A stretch of DNA of 64,000 nucleotides. Source: Parus major. Its lineage: Eukaryota > Chordata > Aves > Passeriformes > Paridae. This document shows, piece after piece, positions 48,539 to 61,975 of the stretch (positions are counted from its first letter, which is position 1; every line of letters begins with the position of its first letter). A model generated the notes under the pieces. That model did not search any database. It saw nothing but the letters and a program-made list of their open reading frames with translations, and was not told the origin of the DNA. The stretch spans positions 5,855,321 through 5,919,320 of the forward strand of contig NC_031770.1 in NCBI RefSeq assembly GCF_001522545.3, given 5' to 3'. The position numbers were made by a program, and so were the translations under genes.

Positions 48539-49551
48539 TATGAGAGAAAGGTCTAATGGCTGGTTTGCCATGTTAATAGTAAGTGGCTTTCACTCAGAAG
48601 TACCTGTAAGCACAAAATATATCAGCAAGAAAATAATCTTCATACACTGAGTGTTTAAATTACTGCAGAAAAAACCTTTTTTGAGTAAAACCAAGAATAT
48701 ATTCCATGTGGCATAATATCCAATAACTGTATTTTGCCTCTAGAGAGGTACTGAAGTCAATACTTTGACCAGGATTTGATAGTTTGCAGACTTCATACTC
48801 AAGACAGGGGGTTTGTGGGATGGGTGTTCTTAAGAAGACTGTTAGATATGAGTTTATTTAACACTGATTTTTTTTTTTGTTGCTATTCCTGTTGACTTCT
48901 GTTCCTTTGATTTTTTCCCTCCAAGATTTACTCAATAAATAGGTCCCTAATGTATCTACATTCTTCAAAAGCATTAAAAAATCTGGGTCTGATTAATTAA
49001 AATCTCATTATCCATCATAATTGCAGTAGGTATGCAAAAATATAAGATTTATTATTCAAGGAATTAATGCATTTCTAGAACTCTTTGGGGTTCATATGAG
49101 AGTTGGAAATGAGCACTGTATAATAATTTGTTTCAGGAGAGCTAATTAAGTCAGTTCATTTATTCAGTTATCTAAGCCTGGTCTAATCCCATATACCACT
49201 AAAACCTTTTGATGCTCCCAACTTCATTACTGATTGGAATTAATATGAGGACACAAACAGAAAACGTTCCTTTCATTAAGTAATGCATGGGAAGTGCCAG
49301 GCCTGAGGTCCACAGGGTAAATCTGTAGCCTGCCCTTGCCTTCCAGCCAAAGACCGGGACTCCTTTTCACAGTGTCTTGGTTTGAAAAGACAGGTGTCTG
49401 CTAAGGAAGGCAGAAACCTCCCTTGAAATGGGGAAAAAAAAGTAAACCACCCTCCTCTCCCCAAATTATTACTGTCTTGAAATCAAGGTGCTCTCAGGTA
49501 AAGATATGGGAATAGGAGTAACAGAAATAAAAATTAAAATGCAGCAATACC

Positions 49552-49620
49552 AAAAAAAAAAAAAACAAAAACAAAACAAAAAACCAAACCAAAACAAAAA
49601 AAAAACAAACCAAAAAACAA
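49552..49620 (+). repeat. A-rich CAAAA/CCAAA low-complexity tract in the LTR
   Basis: Nearly seventy bases of A with spaced C, inside the LTR. It is probably a simple-repeat expansion of an A-rich LTR segment after insertion. Confidence 0.75.
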
Positions 49621-49648
49621 CCCACTGACAGAGTCAGAATACAACCTG

Positions 49649-49669
49649 ACACCCTGTTGGTCAGGGTGT
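49649..49669. repeat. 8-bp perfect stem-loop in the LTR
   Basis: ACACCCTG and CAGGGTGT flank TTGGT. A stable hairpin in the LTR transcript is likely, perhaps in the R/U5 part given the inferred minus orientation. Confidence 0.55.
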
Positions 49670-52600
49670 TGGTAGCAGTCCAATTAAATGGTGGATACAG
49701 TCCTCCTGCAGTGACAGATGTGGTTCTGTTGAAGCAGTGATCCTGTAGAAGGGTGTAGTTTTCCTCTGAAGGTCTGGTGGTGCAGATGGGTCTGGTCTCT
49801 CTGGGAATTTAATGGAGAAAGGCTGCCTGTGGTGCTCTAAGTCTCTGATTATATCCAGGCAGGAATTCTTGGCTCCTCCCCCTGGGTGGAGCATCTCCCA
49901 AAGGGATGATGGAATTTTATCAGTCATGCAGCGAGACTCAATGGCCCATTAACTGAAGATATCTCCCTGGAGGGAGGATGGGTGGTGGAAGAGATCAAGA
50001 ACACTGCCCCACCTGGTTTTAAGATGGTGATAAAATACAGACTTTTGGTTACATCCTGCATTGCAACCCAAGACACAGCAAGTACCTTTGGTCCTGCCCC
50101 AGTCTCTCTGGGTAACACCAGCTGAAGTTGCCTCTGTTGCAGCTGGCTTTGGACCCTGAGGGCTCTGGGGGAGAAGGAAGGGGCTCACAAGCAAGCTGTG
50201 ATCACCACTGCTGTTACAGCTGGCATTTACTCTGCTCAGAGGGCCTGTGTTGTGGGATGAGGAGAGGATGGTCCTTGTGGTCATCTTTATCCCTTTCTGT
50301 TTCTCTGCCTCATGCCAAACACTGAGAGTACACACGGACAAAAGAGAATCCACTTGTCAGTAAACAAAGGGTATTTGTTTAGGATAAGGATTAATTCTGA
50401 GTTCTGACAGCTCTCTGTTTGAGGATGCTTACTGTGAGGGTGGGGAAAAGGTCGTGAGACCTGTTGTCTGCTGTCTCCTGGAGAAAAGCTTATTGGCTGC
50501 TTTTAAAGCAAAATATTTTTTAGAAAAACACTGAAACTAATTATTCTTATTCTCTTGTACATGAGTTTATTCCTTCCATTATAGCTCCACTCTATTTTAA
50601 TGGAAAACAGGAAACCAGTCTTGGTATGCACTGCTTGGAGTTGATACCGTTGGGATATCAGAGATGAATTTTCATGAGGAAACCTCTGGGAACTTCAGTC
50701 CTTATGTAAACTGACCACATTTGATTTCTTCTCATAAAACCTTGCTATGAGACGAATTATTGGGTGTGAAGCTTCTGGAGTATGCTGGATCCTTAAGGAG
50801 ATCAGAGGGAGAACCAAGTAGCAGTTCTGGAGAATTCACATTAATATATTGCAGGAGGTAAAAGGGTTCTGCAGGAATCTTCTGGTTTGCCAAGAAGGAA
50901 TGAAGAAGCATTTCAGCCCTTGCACTGCTGTGGTAAGGGAATTATTTATTAGCCAGATGATGACTGGGTGTTCTGACTTATAATTTACTGTTTTGCATGG
51001 GAGTTTGCAGACCTGCTTCCTGGAGGACTGAAGGCATAGTTCAATCAGAGAGATGAAGTGATGATGGCCTCAAAATTCTCAACATTTTTTTTCTTGGCTG
51101 TGCACAAATACTTCATAAATTTTACATCCAGCTCATTTTTCACAGCCCCAGATGCCATAGCTTTCAATTAAGTAGGGTTTGGATTTTCTATTCCATTTTG
51201 TAAAGAATCTCCATTATTAGATGTTGACACCAATTGATTATCCCTCTTTATTGCATCTTCTAAGAACACAGAGCCAATTAAACCCCTCTGCCTTCCTAAG
51301 GGTGAGCCAGCCCAGTAGACTCCTAATAGTCCCACCACAGCATGTTGTTCCTTTGTTACTAAGGCAGCAATTAACAAGTTTTTAATGGAACAAAAGCTCC
51401 CAGAGACAGGCACGGCATGATAATAGGAAGGTGTCTCCTTTTTGTCTTCTCAACACGGCAAGATCTTGTATAACCCTTCTTCCCTTGGGTTGAGCAGCCC
51501 TGTCAAGGTGCTCAGTGTGGGATTTTTATTCCTTCACTCCCTGCCGCAGTGCATCTAAAAAAAAATTATATTTACACTCGTTCAGTTATTAAAGGGGTCT
51601 AAAACCTAAATCTGAACTGCAGTCCTGTTTAAAGCAAGAGGTGTTTTAATGTGAGTAAAAGGGAAAGATTGTATTTTCTTACCAGGATGATCTCTGTGGT
51701 GCCATTGAGTTCTGCACTGTCAGGTTTTGTTGATGGAGTAATTGTTTTTTAAAGCCATCCTTTCAGGTTTTAATGTCATGTTTATGCAAATTAAAACACA
51801 GCAGTTGAGAAGAGACTTGTCATCTTTCCAAAATAATCTATAAGACTATTTTTTTAGAAAAAAGTCTCAATTGGGAAATAATTGCTTCTGTGCATGCGAT
51901 TAATAATAATTAAGTAATTTTCTATTGTTTTTCTTTAGGAGGATTGGTTTTCAGCTGAGGTGTTTAAAAATCAAAAAAGATGCCTCCTGAAATTCTGGTG
52001 ATTTTTAAGGTAGATGAGATATTATTGGAGATGGTATGGAATGCAAAACACATCTTTTCCCCAGGTGAACTTCAGGCTGTCTGGGTTTTATTTTGTGCTC
52101 TGGTGCATGTTAGGTAATTTCAGATTGGAAGGAAGCGACACTTACATCTGCATTACTGGGGAGCCTTAGTGTCCCAGTCTACTCCTAAATGTCCCTTCTC
52201 CACAAAGAAGGAATGGGCTGGGAGAAAGGCTGGGGCAAGGGTCATTCTCCAAAGCAAAGGAGGAGCCCCGGGCTGGATCACTAAACTGCTCTGTTCAATC
52301 CATGACAGACAGTACTGCTGTTCTCTGTCTGTCTCCTTTGAAATCGAGAACTTTGGAAAATTCAATCTGCTTCCCACTGTGGCTGAGCAGTGCTGCTGTG
52401 GTCTCTGGAGGCTGGAGTAACAAGGAGGGAAACTTGTCCATTTGGAGAAGATGGACTTACTGATGGCCCTTTTCTTCTCCACTGGAAAGTAATGTTTGTG
52501 CCTAGGAAAGTGTTGGGTTTTCAGTTTCAAGGATCAGGCGTCACAGGAGGTGCACGTGGGTGTTTGTGGCACAGCCCGGAATCTGCATCCTTTGGAAAAG

Positions 52601-52900
52601 CCTGTCAGTGTGAGAGACCTGCACTAAAACTGGAAACCACGTCGAGTGAGACTAATTTAGCCTCTGCTGTGAACTTGGATCATCCTGGGAAGTTGTAAAG
52701 AGAATCTGTCCTGAGCTTTGAGAAAAGATTTAAAATTTAACATTTGCGTCCACGTGTGCTGAATCCATGGGCCTCCTCTTATACCTGGGACTAACTGGAA
52801 AGGTGCTGCTTTGGTTGTCTCTGATTTATTTCTTATGGAAATCCTTTAGGGAGTTGGTGCATTTCCTCAGTTCTGGTTGTACCCAAGCTTTCCTTCCCCT

Positions 52901-53019
52901 CATATATACATACATACATATATACATATATACATATATACATATATACATACATACATACATACATACATACACACAAATATATATATATACACACACA
53001 TATACATACAAATATATGT
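52901..53019. repeat. TACA/TATA microsatellite
   Basis: About 119 bases of alternating CATA, TACA and TATA units with a short CACACA segment. The Tyr/Ile/His-rich ORFs on both strands here are translations of the repeat. Confidence 0.95.
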
Positions 53020-54623
53020 TAAACTAGAAATTAGTAATTGACTCTAAAGAATTTGGCAAAAACTGTAGCCTGGAAACTTTGACAAAATGTAGATTCACTA
53101 CGGAAGTTTGTGACCTGAAACTCATTTTTGACAGTTCATTAAAAATGTAATGGGTGAGCAGGAATCTGTCAATGCAATTAACATTTTAATGTTAATTAAA
53201 ATGGCTGGGGGGAAAGCAGGAGCTCATTTCTTTTGGACAGTAGCATTCTCTGTGATGTACCCTTGTCTCTGTAAGCAAGTGCTTTATCAGTATGTGGCAA
53301 AAAAAGCAGTGTGTAGGTCTTGCACTTCAGTGCTGTCACTTCAGAGTGATGCTTGAAATGGTTTAGCAATCATGTAGCTGCAGCAAACAAAATGTTAGTA
53401 CAGTGAGAGACTAGAAGAAAACACAAGGTATAATCACACCCCTGTAAAATAACTGATGATACATCTTCATTGGCAACCCAAGCTCTATTACTGCCTAAAG
53501 AGCACAGTGCTACAGAATGAGAGAGGATCTGGAGATGTGAATTTTAATGGAAATTTTCTGCTTGTCTTTAGCCTTAGTGATGGAGAAGTCATTTCTAAGC
53601 TGGAGCTGTGTCAGGGTGTGTGTAGGAATATGAGTAAAGGAGAAGGTGCACTTCTGGCTGCCCTTGCTCATAAGGTACTAAGAGGGAGTCAATTACACCG
53701 GAGGACAACAAATTGAAATTGAGAGGAAGTGTCTGCACCATTAACCAATGTGACTCTCCAGGACTGCATAGGCAAGTGCAGAGAAACTCTGAAGAGGAAT
53801 AACCTCTTCCTTAGGTGAGCAGATTTATCTGGCAGCTTTGCTCCCTGGTTCTACAGGACCACAGACAGTGACTCAGGCACTTGGTGACAAGGCACAGGAG
53901 AAAACTCCCGCACAAGGGGATTGGTTTGGGGCTCTGTGTTTCTCAGCCTCAAGGGCTCTGTGTCCCTGCAGGAGCTGTCTCATTGTTCCTGCACTGGTTT
54001 ACAGTGTGCAGTAGCAGTATAACTTCAGACCACCATGGGGACAATGCAGTGACAGCCCGTGATCTCTGCAGCAGTGTGGGAAGTGTGGAAGTCAAGAAAG
54101 CGGATCTGCTAGGAAACATGCATGCAAATGTGCTCTGCAGCATCCCAAAATGGGTGTTCCTAATTTCCTGTGCAAGGGAAATTGAACTGGGTCTCGTATT
54201 CTCACAACCCAACAGACCCACAGAGCACATGCAGGTGGGAGCCCATGGTTCATTTCTACCAAGTGCTCCCCTTGCAGTGACAGTGTTTGAGGTCATTTCA
54301 ATAACTTGATACACCCATGCTTTTCCCAACAGGCTGTTAGACCATTTCAAACTGTCCAAATCTCCCTGTGTACAATGGGATATACAAAATCATGGTAATG
54401 CCATTGCTGAGAGGAACAAACTGCTGTCAGATTCCCCTCCATATTCTCAAAGAGCGAGCGTACAATCGCAAATCCATTGAGCTGCACTCCATTATCTCTT
54501 ATTAATGGGAAATTGTCCATAAATTGCTGAGGCGTGACCGTGGTTTTTTTTCCCCCAACACAGCTGCAGTCTCTTTATCCTGTGATATTCCAGCCTCTCA
54601 AAAATAAAAAGAGAAAATGGCAT

Positions 54624-54654
54624 GGGGGGATGGGGAGAGATGGGAGGAGGGGGG
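54624..54654 (+). repeat. G-quadruplex motif
   Basis: Four G runs (6, 4, 3 and 6 bases) with loops of 2, 6 and 4 bases meet the usual G3+N1-7 rule on the plus strand. Confidence 0.6.
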
Positions 54655-57600
54655 CTTGAAACCCCTGGTGCAGCATCTTCCAGCAGCCCCTGGCAAGAGG
54701 AGCTTCTTCCCTGCTGGCTGCCCAGCAAAGGGGTGACAGAGGGAGGTGAGCAACTAACGAGGACATGCAAGAGTAGGGGCAGGAAGAAGCAAAGGATTTA
54801 CTGTGTCATGGGGAATGTGAGGTTTTCTAGTCAGAAACAATTCTGTTTACAGCATTCTTGTGGAGCACAAACATGTTGGTGGGAGGCCTTTTCCATTAAC
54901 AACAGCTTCCACTCCTCCTCCTTCCAACAGATCTTCTCTGGAGAGGAGTGGTGGGTGTGGAGGAGCTCAGAGAGTGGCCCAGCACTCACCAAGAGCTGTG
55001 GGAATTTCCCTTTCACCTTTTTTATCAGATCTTGTAAGGGCTGGAAATGAGAAACCATTGGGAGAGTTGGGTTTTCAGTAGGACTCAGTGCTCTTTGGGA
55101 CAGAACAAAAATCTGCCACAAACATCCCAAATGGAGACACTGAAAACTGAAAGCTTCTGAACCTGTCCCAGGGCTGTTGTTACTGATGGCTCAAGTGGTG
55201 CTTGAAGATCTTGGAAAGTACAGTAAAAGGGAGGCTGGGCTCTTAAACCAGGACAGTGGCACCAAGTTGTGTTGGAGCTGGGTCTTGCAGTGGCCAGATT
55301 TGCAATCCTAGATCCTCCTTTTCATTTCAGAGCCCCATGAGTTATCTGCCTGGACTTTGGGCATCTCTACAAGCACCACAAATACTCCTGAACAGCAGGA
55401 GCCATGGAGCAGAGCAGAGGCCCAGGTGCATTTGGTCAGTGACCTGTGCACATGATCCCATTCCTCCTGTCATGTTAGGGTGAGGAAATGAGCTACTTTG
55501 TGTGGCGAGTAACAAAAGGCCATACAGTTTTCCCTGTGTTAATTATACTACAGACTGTTTAATTCTGTAAATGAGCTGCTTGGCAGGCTTTCAGAACAAT
55601 TACACAACTCCCTCTCCTGCTCTCCCTGCGATAGCTCGAGAGCAGCTCAGCTGTGAAGATGATGAGCCTCAGCACCATCCTCCTCATGATGGACATCTGG
55701 TGATGGCCTCTGTCCTGCCAGCCTGCAAACCTGGGGCACCCCACGCTGTCCCCGAGCTTCTGGGCAGGGCTGGAAGGACTGAAACCTGCAGAGGGGAGGG
55801 GAGCTGTGCAGTGGAAGCCACAGTCAAGCTAAGGAAGGAATAAGACATGATTAATGGGATCCATGGGCCAAAAACTTTTAAGGCAAGATGCTTGAGGCGT
55901 GGTCGCCAAAGCCTTTGGAGAAAGTCTCTGTCACTACTGGGGCAAATGTCTGAGTCTTTGAGGGATTGAGTTCTGCCTGTCCCTCAGTCAGCAGCACATG
56001 GCACAGTTTGGGCAGTCAGCTGCTTCTGGCTCAGCCCCTCCACGTGTGAAAGGGAAATAATGATCCCAGCCTCCTGCTTTGGGAGAGTCCTTTGGCATCA
56101 GCTGTGGAAAGAACAGCAGGTATCATCAACATGGGGAGGGGAGAAAGGACAGCAGCCTCAGGCTGTGACATGTGAGGGACCTCAGGTCTTGACCAGGCTT
56201 GATAGGGAATGGCCTCTCCTAAATCAAAGGTCTGTGCTGTTGAAGGGTCTGTCCAGCACAGCAAATGAGCAGCTGTGTGACTGCACAGGGAAATGTGAGC
56301 AGCAAAATTCCCTCCGGTCCCCAGGACGACTTTGCACCACTATAAATGTTACAGGACACAACCTACCTCTAAGCTCAAGGTTGCTCACCTGCTAATTACT
56401 GTGCTCTGAACTTCTTGCCTGAGGTCTGCAATGTAAAACATGCCAGAAAAAATGCCTTTAATTCTCTTTTTAAGTGGCAAATGTGACTGTACACTGAGAA
56501 CCAGCTCTGCTTTCTGCCAGCAATGCAATTTTCAAGCAAGCAAAATAGAATCATCCAAAGCACAGTTGAAAATATTAGTCTTTTATGAGGATGCTCAATA
56601 ACAGTGAAAGGATTCTAGAATTTGTTGAAGAAAATTATGGCCTTGAAGAGAATAGTGGCTTTTAGTCCTTTAATACATAAGGATTTATAATGCAGTGCAG
56701 TGGAGGCATTTTTCCCCAAAGGATATATGAATTCCATTACCTCTCATTACTTGCAATAAATTTAATATTAAAAGTTTTTTTATTTAGAATGAAGATGTAG
56801 AGATGGATATGTATGAACCAGATTCCTAACTGGTTATTATTAAATTTATGTTATATTAGTATTATTTATATTTATATTTATATTGGTTTATATCAATATT
56901 CCATCAGTTGGAAGCTTGGCCTTGAAGTGCTATTTATTGATTTGGGATTTTTTTTTATTATTCCCCCCCTCATTGTGTGTTTTGTTTGGGGAGAGGGGGA
57001 GTTCACATTACATATGGACTTTCCCTGTACTCCAGGCCTGGCTGGAAACTGACTGTGGGGCCATATGAAATAATTTAGTGCCTGTGATTCCAGAAATTGG
57101 GGTTTGGGCTGAGCCCAACCTTTCGAAGACGACTGTCACTTCCCGCTTATGTTTTGCGACATATTATAGAACGCTGCTTCTCCTTGCAGCAATTTTGTCA
57201 TTATACAAGATAGAAAGAAAAATGGGAAATCCATTACAAGCCAGACTTTGTTATGACACAAGAGAAGAATCCCCTGGGAAGTTAGATTAAATTCTCTTTG
57301 AAAATAAAATAAAAATGCCACCATGCTTGACAACATTAGATTTATTATATATTTATCTCAGAAGCTCTAGGTATGCTCCTGTCAAAGCTTCTTTAGATGC
57401 TGAGATATGTGAGACAAAGCAAATCATTCCTTGAGTCATTGAAAGGGAAGTTTATTACAGAATTGGAATTAAAAGATTTGAATAAGAACAGAAATCGGCA
57501 GTTCCATCACGAGTTGGAGGCTGATTGCTCAGTGCCTATGTGAGCCACTAAAACCAGCTTAGCTCTGAAGTTTATATATGCAGGAAGAGGTGCCTGCTAT

Positions 57601-59519
57601 GAACTTGTGGTTTAAACCAAGTTGTTTTATTCCACCACAGAGTGACCTCAAAGAGCAGCTCAGCTGGCAGATAGGGCTTGTCTAACACACGGTGACTGGT
57701 GGTTTCCCCTGCCTCAAAACAGAAAAATGCCATTTTGTGTGATTAAATCCCAGGGAAGTTGTTCATGTTCAGAGATTTTTCTACAGCCAGTCCCAGTCCT
57801 ACAAGGAGCTGCTCACATCTGATTAATTCATGTCATACTATTACACTCCAGGCCTGAGAAATTGAAATTAATGGAAAGATTGTTCTCTCCACAACTGTGC
57901 ATCATCCTAGACAGCGCATCTCAGAAGTACTGGCTGATTCATCTTCCATGGCCTGCTCCCAGAGGTTAGGGGTGTGCATACGAGGGAGCTGGGGCTGTTG
58001 TCATCATGACTGAATTTTCTGCAGGAAAACTTTCAGAAGAAGTGGGGAATGAATTCCAAATAGCATCTGGTTAGAAACGGGAAAGAAGACGGTCAAGAGG
58101 AGCACGCACCGTCTGGAACGGGCACATCCCTGGGTTTTCCCTAAGTGGTGGGGATGGATGTGGAGAAAGCAGCTGTGTAAAACTGACACAAAAAGCGAGG
58201 TTGTAACAAACAAGCAAATAAATGCTGGGTGCCACAAGTGCCTTTACAGTCAGCATTATTAGAGCAGCTCATGTCTTCAGATCTGTGGGAAGTCTTTGTG
58301 AGATTGACTTGCTCCAGGGTAGCAGCTAGTCGTGAGCCTCAGAAAGCAGGGAAGCAAGGAGGTTTTCCTTGCCTTTTTGGCATTTCCACTGTTCAGGGGC
58401 AATAATGCCAGAAAATGAGACCATCTTATTTTATGATTCCCAAATGTGTCAATAAAAGGTCTGTAGGGGGGAGAAACGCATAAAAATACAGAAGTAGAAA
58501 GCTCCAGGAGGCAGCCCTGAACTAGGTGGAGAAGAAAACTGTGTGTTTGTTGTGGGAACAGGTGTATTGTCCAGAAAGGAAGAGGAGTGGGGAAAAGAAT
58601 AAGAATAAGGAGGTTGAAGAGACACTTGAAGATGAAGAAAACTGAGGAGAGATGAAAGAGGCTATTTGTAAAAATCAAAAGAGAAATGAGACTTAAGGCT
58701 TGTTAAATACTTCAATCCCCAAAGTTTTCCTTCTGTACATTAAAAAGGTTATGAAAGGTTCTGCTTATAACTGTGAATTTAGCTTGAAGTTCCCAACTCC
58801 ACCACTTTGAGAGAGCATTAAGATTCCTTTAAAACCCTTTATTCCTTTTGATGCAATAAAACCTATATAGTGCTTTCCTAAATGAGTACCCATTAAGGGG
58901 ACAAAGCTATGAAAGGGCCATTTCCCACAAAAGATGAAATCCAATAAGGTTTATTACCTCACATTTAATGAATGGCAGAAGCCTATGAAGTATATGAACA
59001 AGTTTCCAATCATCCACCCATTTGTCTCCTAGAAGATGTGCAGCATGCAGCGTTGCCAGCCCTTCCCTTCCCCCACAGGTCAAACACAGCATCAGATTTG
59101 TTTATGCACCATTTAACTTCCTTATCTCTTGTGCCACACTTTAACTTTGTCTTTTATCTTCTCACCACTGCTGAAAATTCCAAATGCAGCCTGGCCCTGC
59201 AGTGCACTTGACAGCCAAGCCTCCCTGCACCATCTCTGGCTCCATCAGCACTCCAGGAGGGCAGCAAGGTGTTTTTCCTCCACTGTTTTCCTTTGGCTAG
59301 CCCTAGAAGCTGTATTTCTGGAAAGCAACCCCACTTTTTAGCTGCTTTTATGGTATGGAAAGGGGTAAGGAGTATAGGATTGACTCTTTCCATCACCTTG
59401 GAAAATGAGATTAAGTGAAATTTAAAGCTGCTTTCTTCAGGCTGAAATTCATCCATATCCTTTCAGGTCTCTGAAATAGTAGCAGAGGAAAACTCTAAAA
59501 CACGAAAAAGAATAGAACC

Positions 59520-59534
59520 TTTTTTTTTTTTTTT
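59520..59534 (+). repeat. T15 homopolymer
   Basis: Fifteen consecutive T in unique AT-rich DNA. Confidence 0.8.
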
Positions 59535-60256
59535 AAGAAGTCAGGGAACCTCTAGAGTTGGTGTTTCATCTAATATTTAAGTGATGGTGTTTTAAGCTGA
59601 CAGGCATTCTTTGCTCCTATGAAGAATTCTGGCTAAAAGAGGGAGGAAAAACCAAAACCAACCTTTACCTCTGAAGCTATTTGGTGTTGACTGATTCTGA
59701 TTTAAGTACAGAATTTGGAAGAAATCTGTTTCATGAAAGTTTGTACTGGAGAAAAACACATTTTTTTCATCCAGAAATTACATTATTGAGGAAATTGCAT
59801 TTTCTATGAAGAAGAAAAAATATAGTTTTGTAATATTTTCTAGCATATCCCACTCACAAGCTAAAATTCTGCCCTGCTGCCCAGATGTGGACAGATGGGC
59901 ACTTTCTGAGAGCTGCAGGGCATAGAAAAGTGTTGGGGGGAGTTTTCTCACTAATCCTGGAGGATGTCAAAGAGCAAGAGGATATGTAACACTGTACTTT
60001 CCTCTTTGGAACTGTCCTGATTCTTGGGTGGTTTGGGTTTTTTTTAAAATATCTTTTGTTCCTGGCTTTATTCTTTGATCTCTCCATGAAAAAAAAAAAT
60101 ACATATATGGAGCAATTCAGCTTCAGTCTCTGAACAGGGGAGAAGGGTGAGCAGTCTATTCTCACCTTGACAAGCCCCTGCAGAGAAACTCCTACTACTG
60201 CTAATGGGAGCTGCTGGCACGCATGAAAGAGAGAATTTATTCCTGGGTTGTTAAGG

Positions 60257-60295
60257 TTTCTTTATATTTTATTTTTTTATTTTTATTTTTTTTGT
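60257..60295 (+). repeat. T-rich low-complexity tract
   Basis: Runs of T broken by single A bases, near (TTTTA)n. Simple sequence. Confidence 0.7.
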
Positions 60296-61951
60296 ATTTG
60301 AATTGCTGTTGTCAGACAATGCAATAAGAGGATTTGCATGGTAATATGATGGCTGATGGATTTCTTGCAATAAAATCCAACAAGCTGGTTTATGAGGTAT
60401 TTTATACATTTCTTATTTGTATTATAGGAGCAGCAAGGAGCCCAGGGATATGTCTCTGCTGCGTGAAACTCTTTGCATATATGTTACAAATAGTCATGCT
60501 CTGTGTGTTTTCTGTCTGTTTGGGTTGGTTTTCTCTCTTTTCTCACTTGCTGTGAAATAAGCACATATAAAGGCAACACATTTGTATGGATGTTATTCAT
60601 CACTGTTTGTCCTGTGATAATTTGACAAATAAACTCATACTGCAGATACGTGTGAGCACGTTTCCCTCCTGACAGGAGAGACTCACAAAAATGGATGTCA
60701 TGTCATACATTGATGTGAAAAAGGAATCCGATTTGAATAATAAAACACATTTTTTTCCCCCCCAAAGCTCACTAGTTTTCACACTAATGCAAGTAAGCCA
60801 CATGTGCAAGCCTTCAGCCCTCATTCTTCTTGCCAGTACCAGGGAAGGTGTGATAATTTTGTCATCTGTGCTGCTTGGTTTTCCTGGGCGTTAGCTTTGC
60901 TTCCAAATTAGACTCCACGCTATTAATGGCTCAAAAAAATAATGTGCTAAGTCAGCCAGCCCGCAATTTTAACAAAAAGAAAAACAAGAAAAGAAACCAA
61001 ACAGATTTAAAGGTAGCCTTGATTCTCAGCTGCTCTATGTCTGCACGGCTCCAGAGGTCCTTTTAAAATTAGTTTTTTCCCTAGGAAATGATGCATTTTC
61101 TCTGAAGACAATAGGTCTGTTCTGATTTACCTCAGCTCAAGGTCTGGCTCTGCCTAACCCACATTTTGCCATAAAGCAATGTCTACTTCATTTTGCTTAG
61201 AAATGTCAGCCCTGTTGAATTAAATGAATGTATTTGGTTATGGGAAGAAGGGAAAATCTCAGTAAGGAGACAGAAATGTGGATTTTGAAGTATGATCTGC
61301 TTTCTCCTGCTTTCCTGCCCCAAATATGTAACTTCTTGTGTATAATTACCTGAAAGGAAAGAATAACAACAGGTGTGAAAAAAAATGCTACAGAAGATTG
61401 TTTGATTATCCCAGTAGGAAACAAATCCAATTTATGGATGAATTATGCACACAGAACTACATTTAGGAAAGTAAATTTTAGGGAATTATGAAATTGAGTG
61501 GGCCAGGTCCACTGGGAGGAAGCACTGAAAATGAAAGAGGTTGGTAGAAGGCTGGAGGATGCTAACTGGAGCAGTAATTAAAGCAGAACAGGTCCTATTT
61601 CCTTTTGGAAAAATGGAAATTAGAACGAGAAAAATAAAAAAGAAAAGAAACCCTGAAGAAGAAAATCCACAAGAGAGGAGAATGGCATTTCACAGGGGAG
61701 TACAGAGGAGTTGAAAGAGAGAGCTGAGGAAGGTTGGCAGGGAAATAGGGGAAGCAATGAAATAGAAAACTTGAGAAGTTAAAGTGCAGAGTGGAACAAG
61801 GGTGAACAAAACAGGGAATTTCATCATCGTGCTCTGAGGGCCGTCAGAGCTGCCAGGATCTGCCTCAAGCACCTGATCCCCTACAGACCCTCTGTGCCCA
61901 TTCCGAAAAAATTCCAAAAATCTGATTTTGTTCTTTCCCTTTACTGGTTGA

Positions 61952-61975
61952 GGGTGATGGGGAAGGGGCAGGGGG
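61952..61975 (+). repeat. Compact G-quadruplex motif
   Basis: Four G runs (3, 4, 4 and 5 bases) with loops of 4, 2 and 2 bases. The short loops predict a stable quadruplex; no adjacent promoter or gene was seen. Confidence 0.65.

Larger units (their letters stand above)
42378..49372. other. Gene-free DNA between CR1 and the LTR
   Basis: No gene supported. It holds an AT-rich inverted repeat (42752-42780), an AT-rich block with nested palindromes (about 44100-44480), GC-richer patches (44500-45550), a G-rich tract (46395-46620), and an A18 tract (48521-48538). A 209-codon minus frame at 46267-46896 is the C-rich complement of the G-rich tract, giving a Pro/Ser/Phe-biased product. Confidence 0.55.
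49373..50075 (-). mobile_element. Solo LTR of an endogenous retrovirus
   Basis: A 703-base unit has inverted termini TGTCTTGG (49373-49380) and CCAAGACA (50068-50075), the TG...CA ends of an LTR. Minus orientation is favoured because on that strand a GC-rich block is followed by GGATATAAT near 49850, a plausible promoter. Neither flank shows a primer-binding site or polypurine tract, so it is a solo LTR with no viral genes. Only CAG matches directly outside both ends; CACAG occurs at 49368-49372 and, overlapping the end, at 50074-50078, so the target duplication is unclear. It resembles an LTR family I remember as abundant in songbirds, possibly ERVL-like; the class is uncertain. An A-rich insertion lies near 49552-49620. 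Confidence 0.75.

Noticed and set aside
52767..53027. Tyr/Ile/His-rich ORFs on both strands
   Set aside because: They are translations of the TACA/TATA microsatellite.
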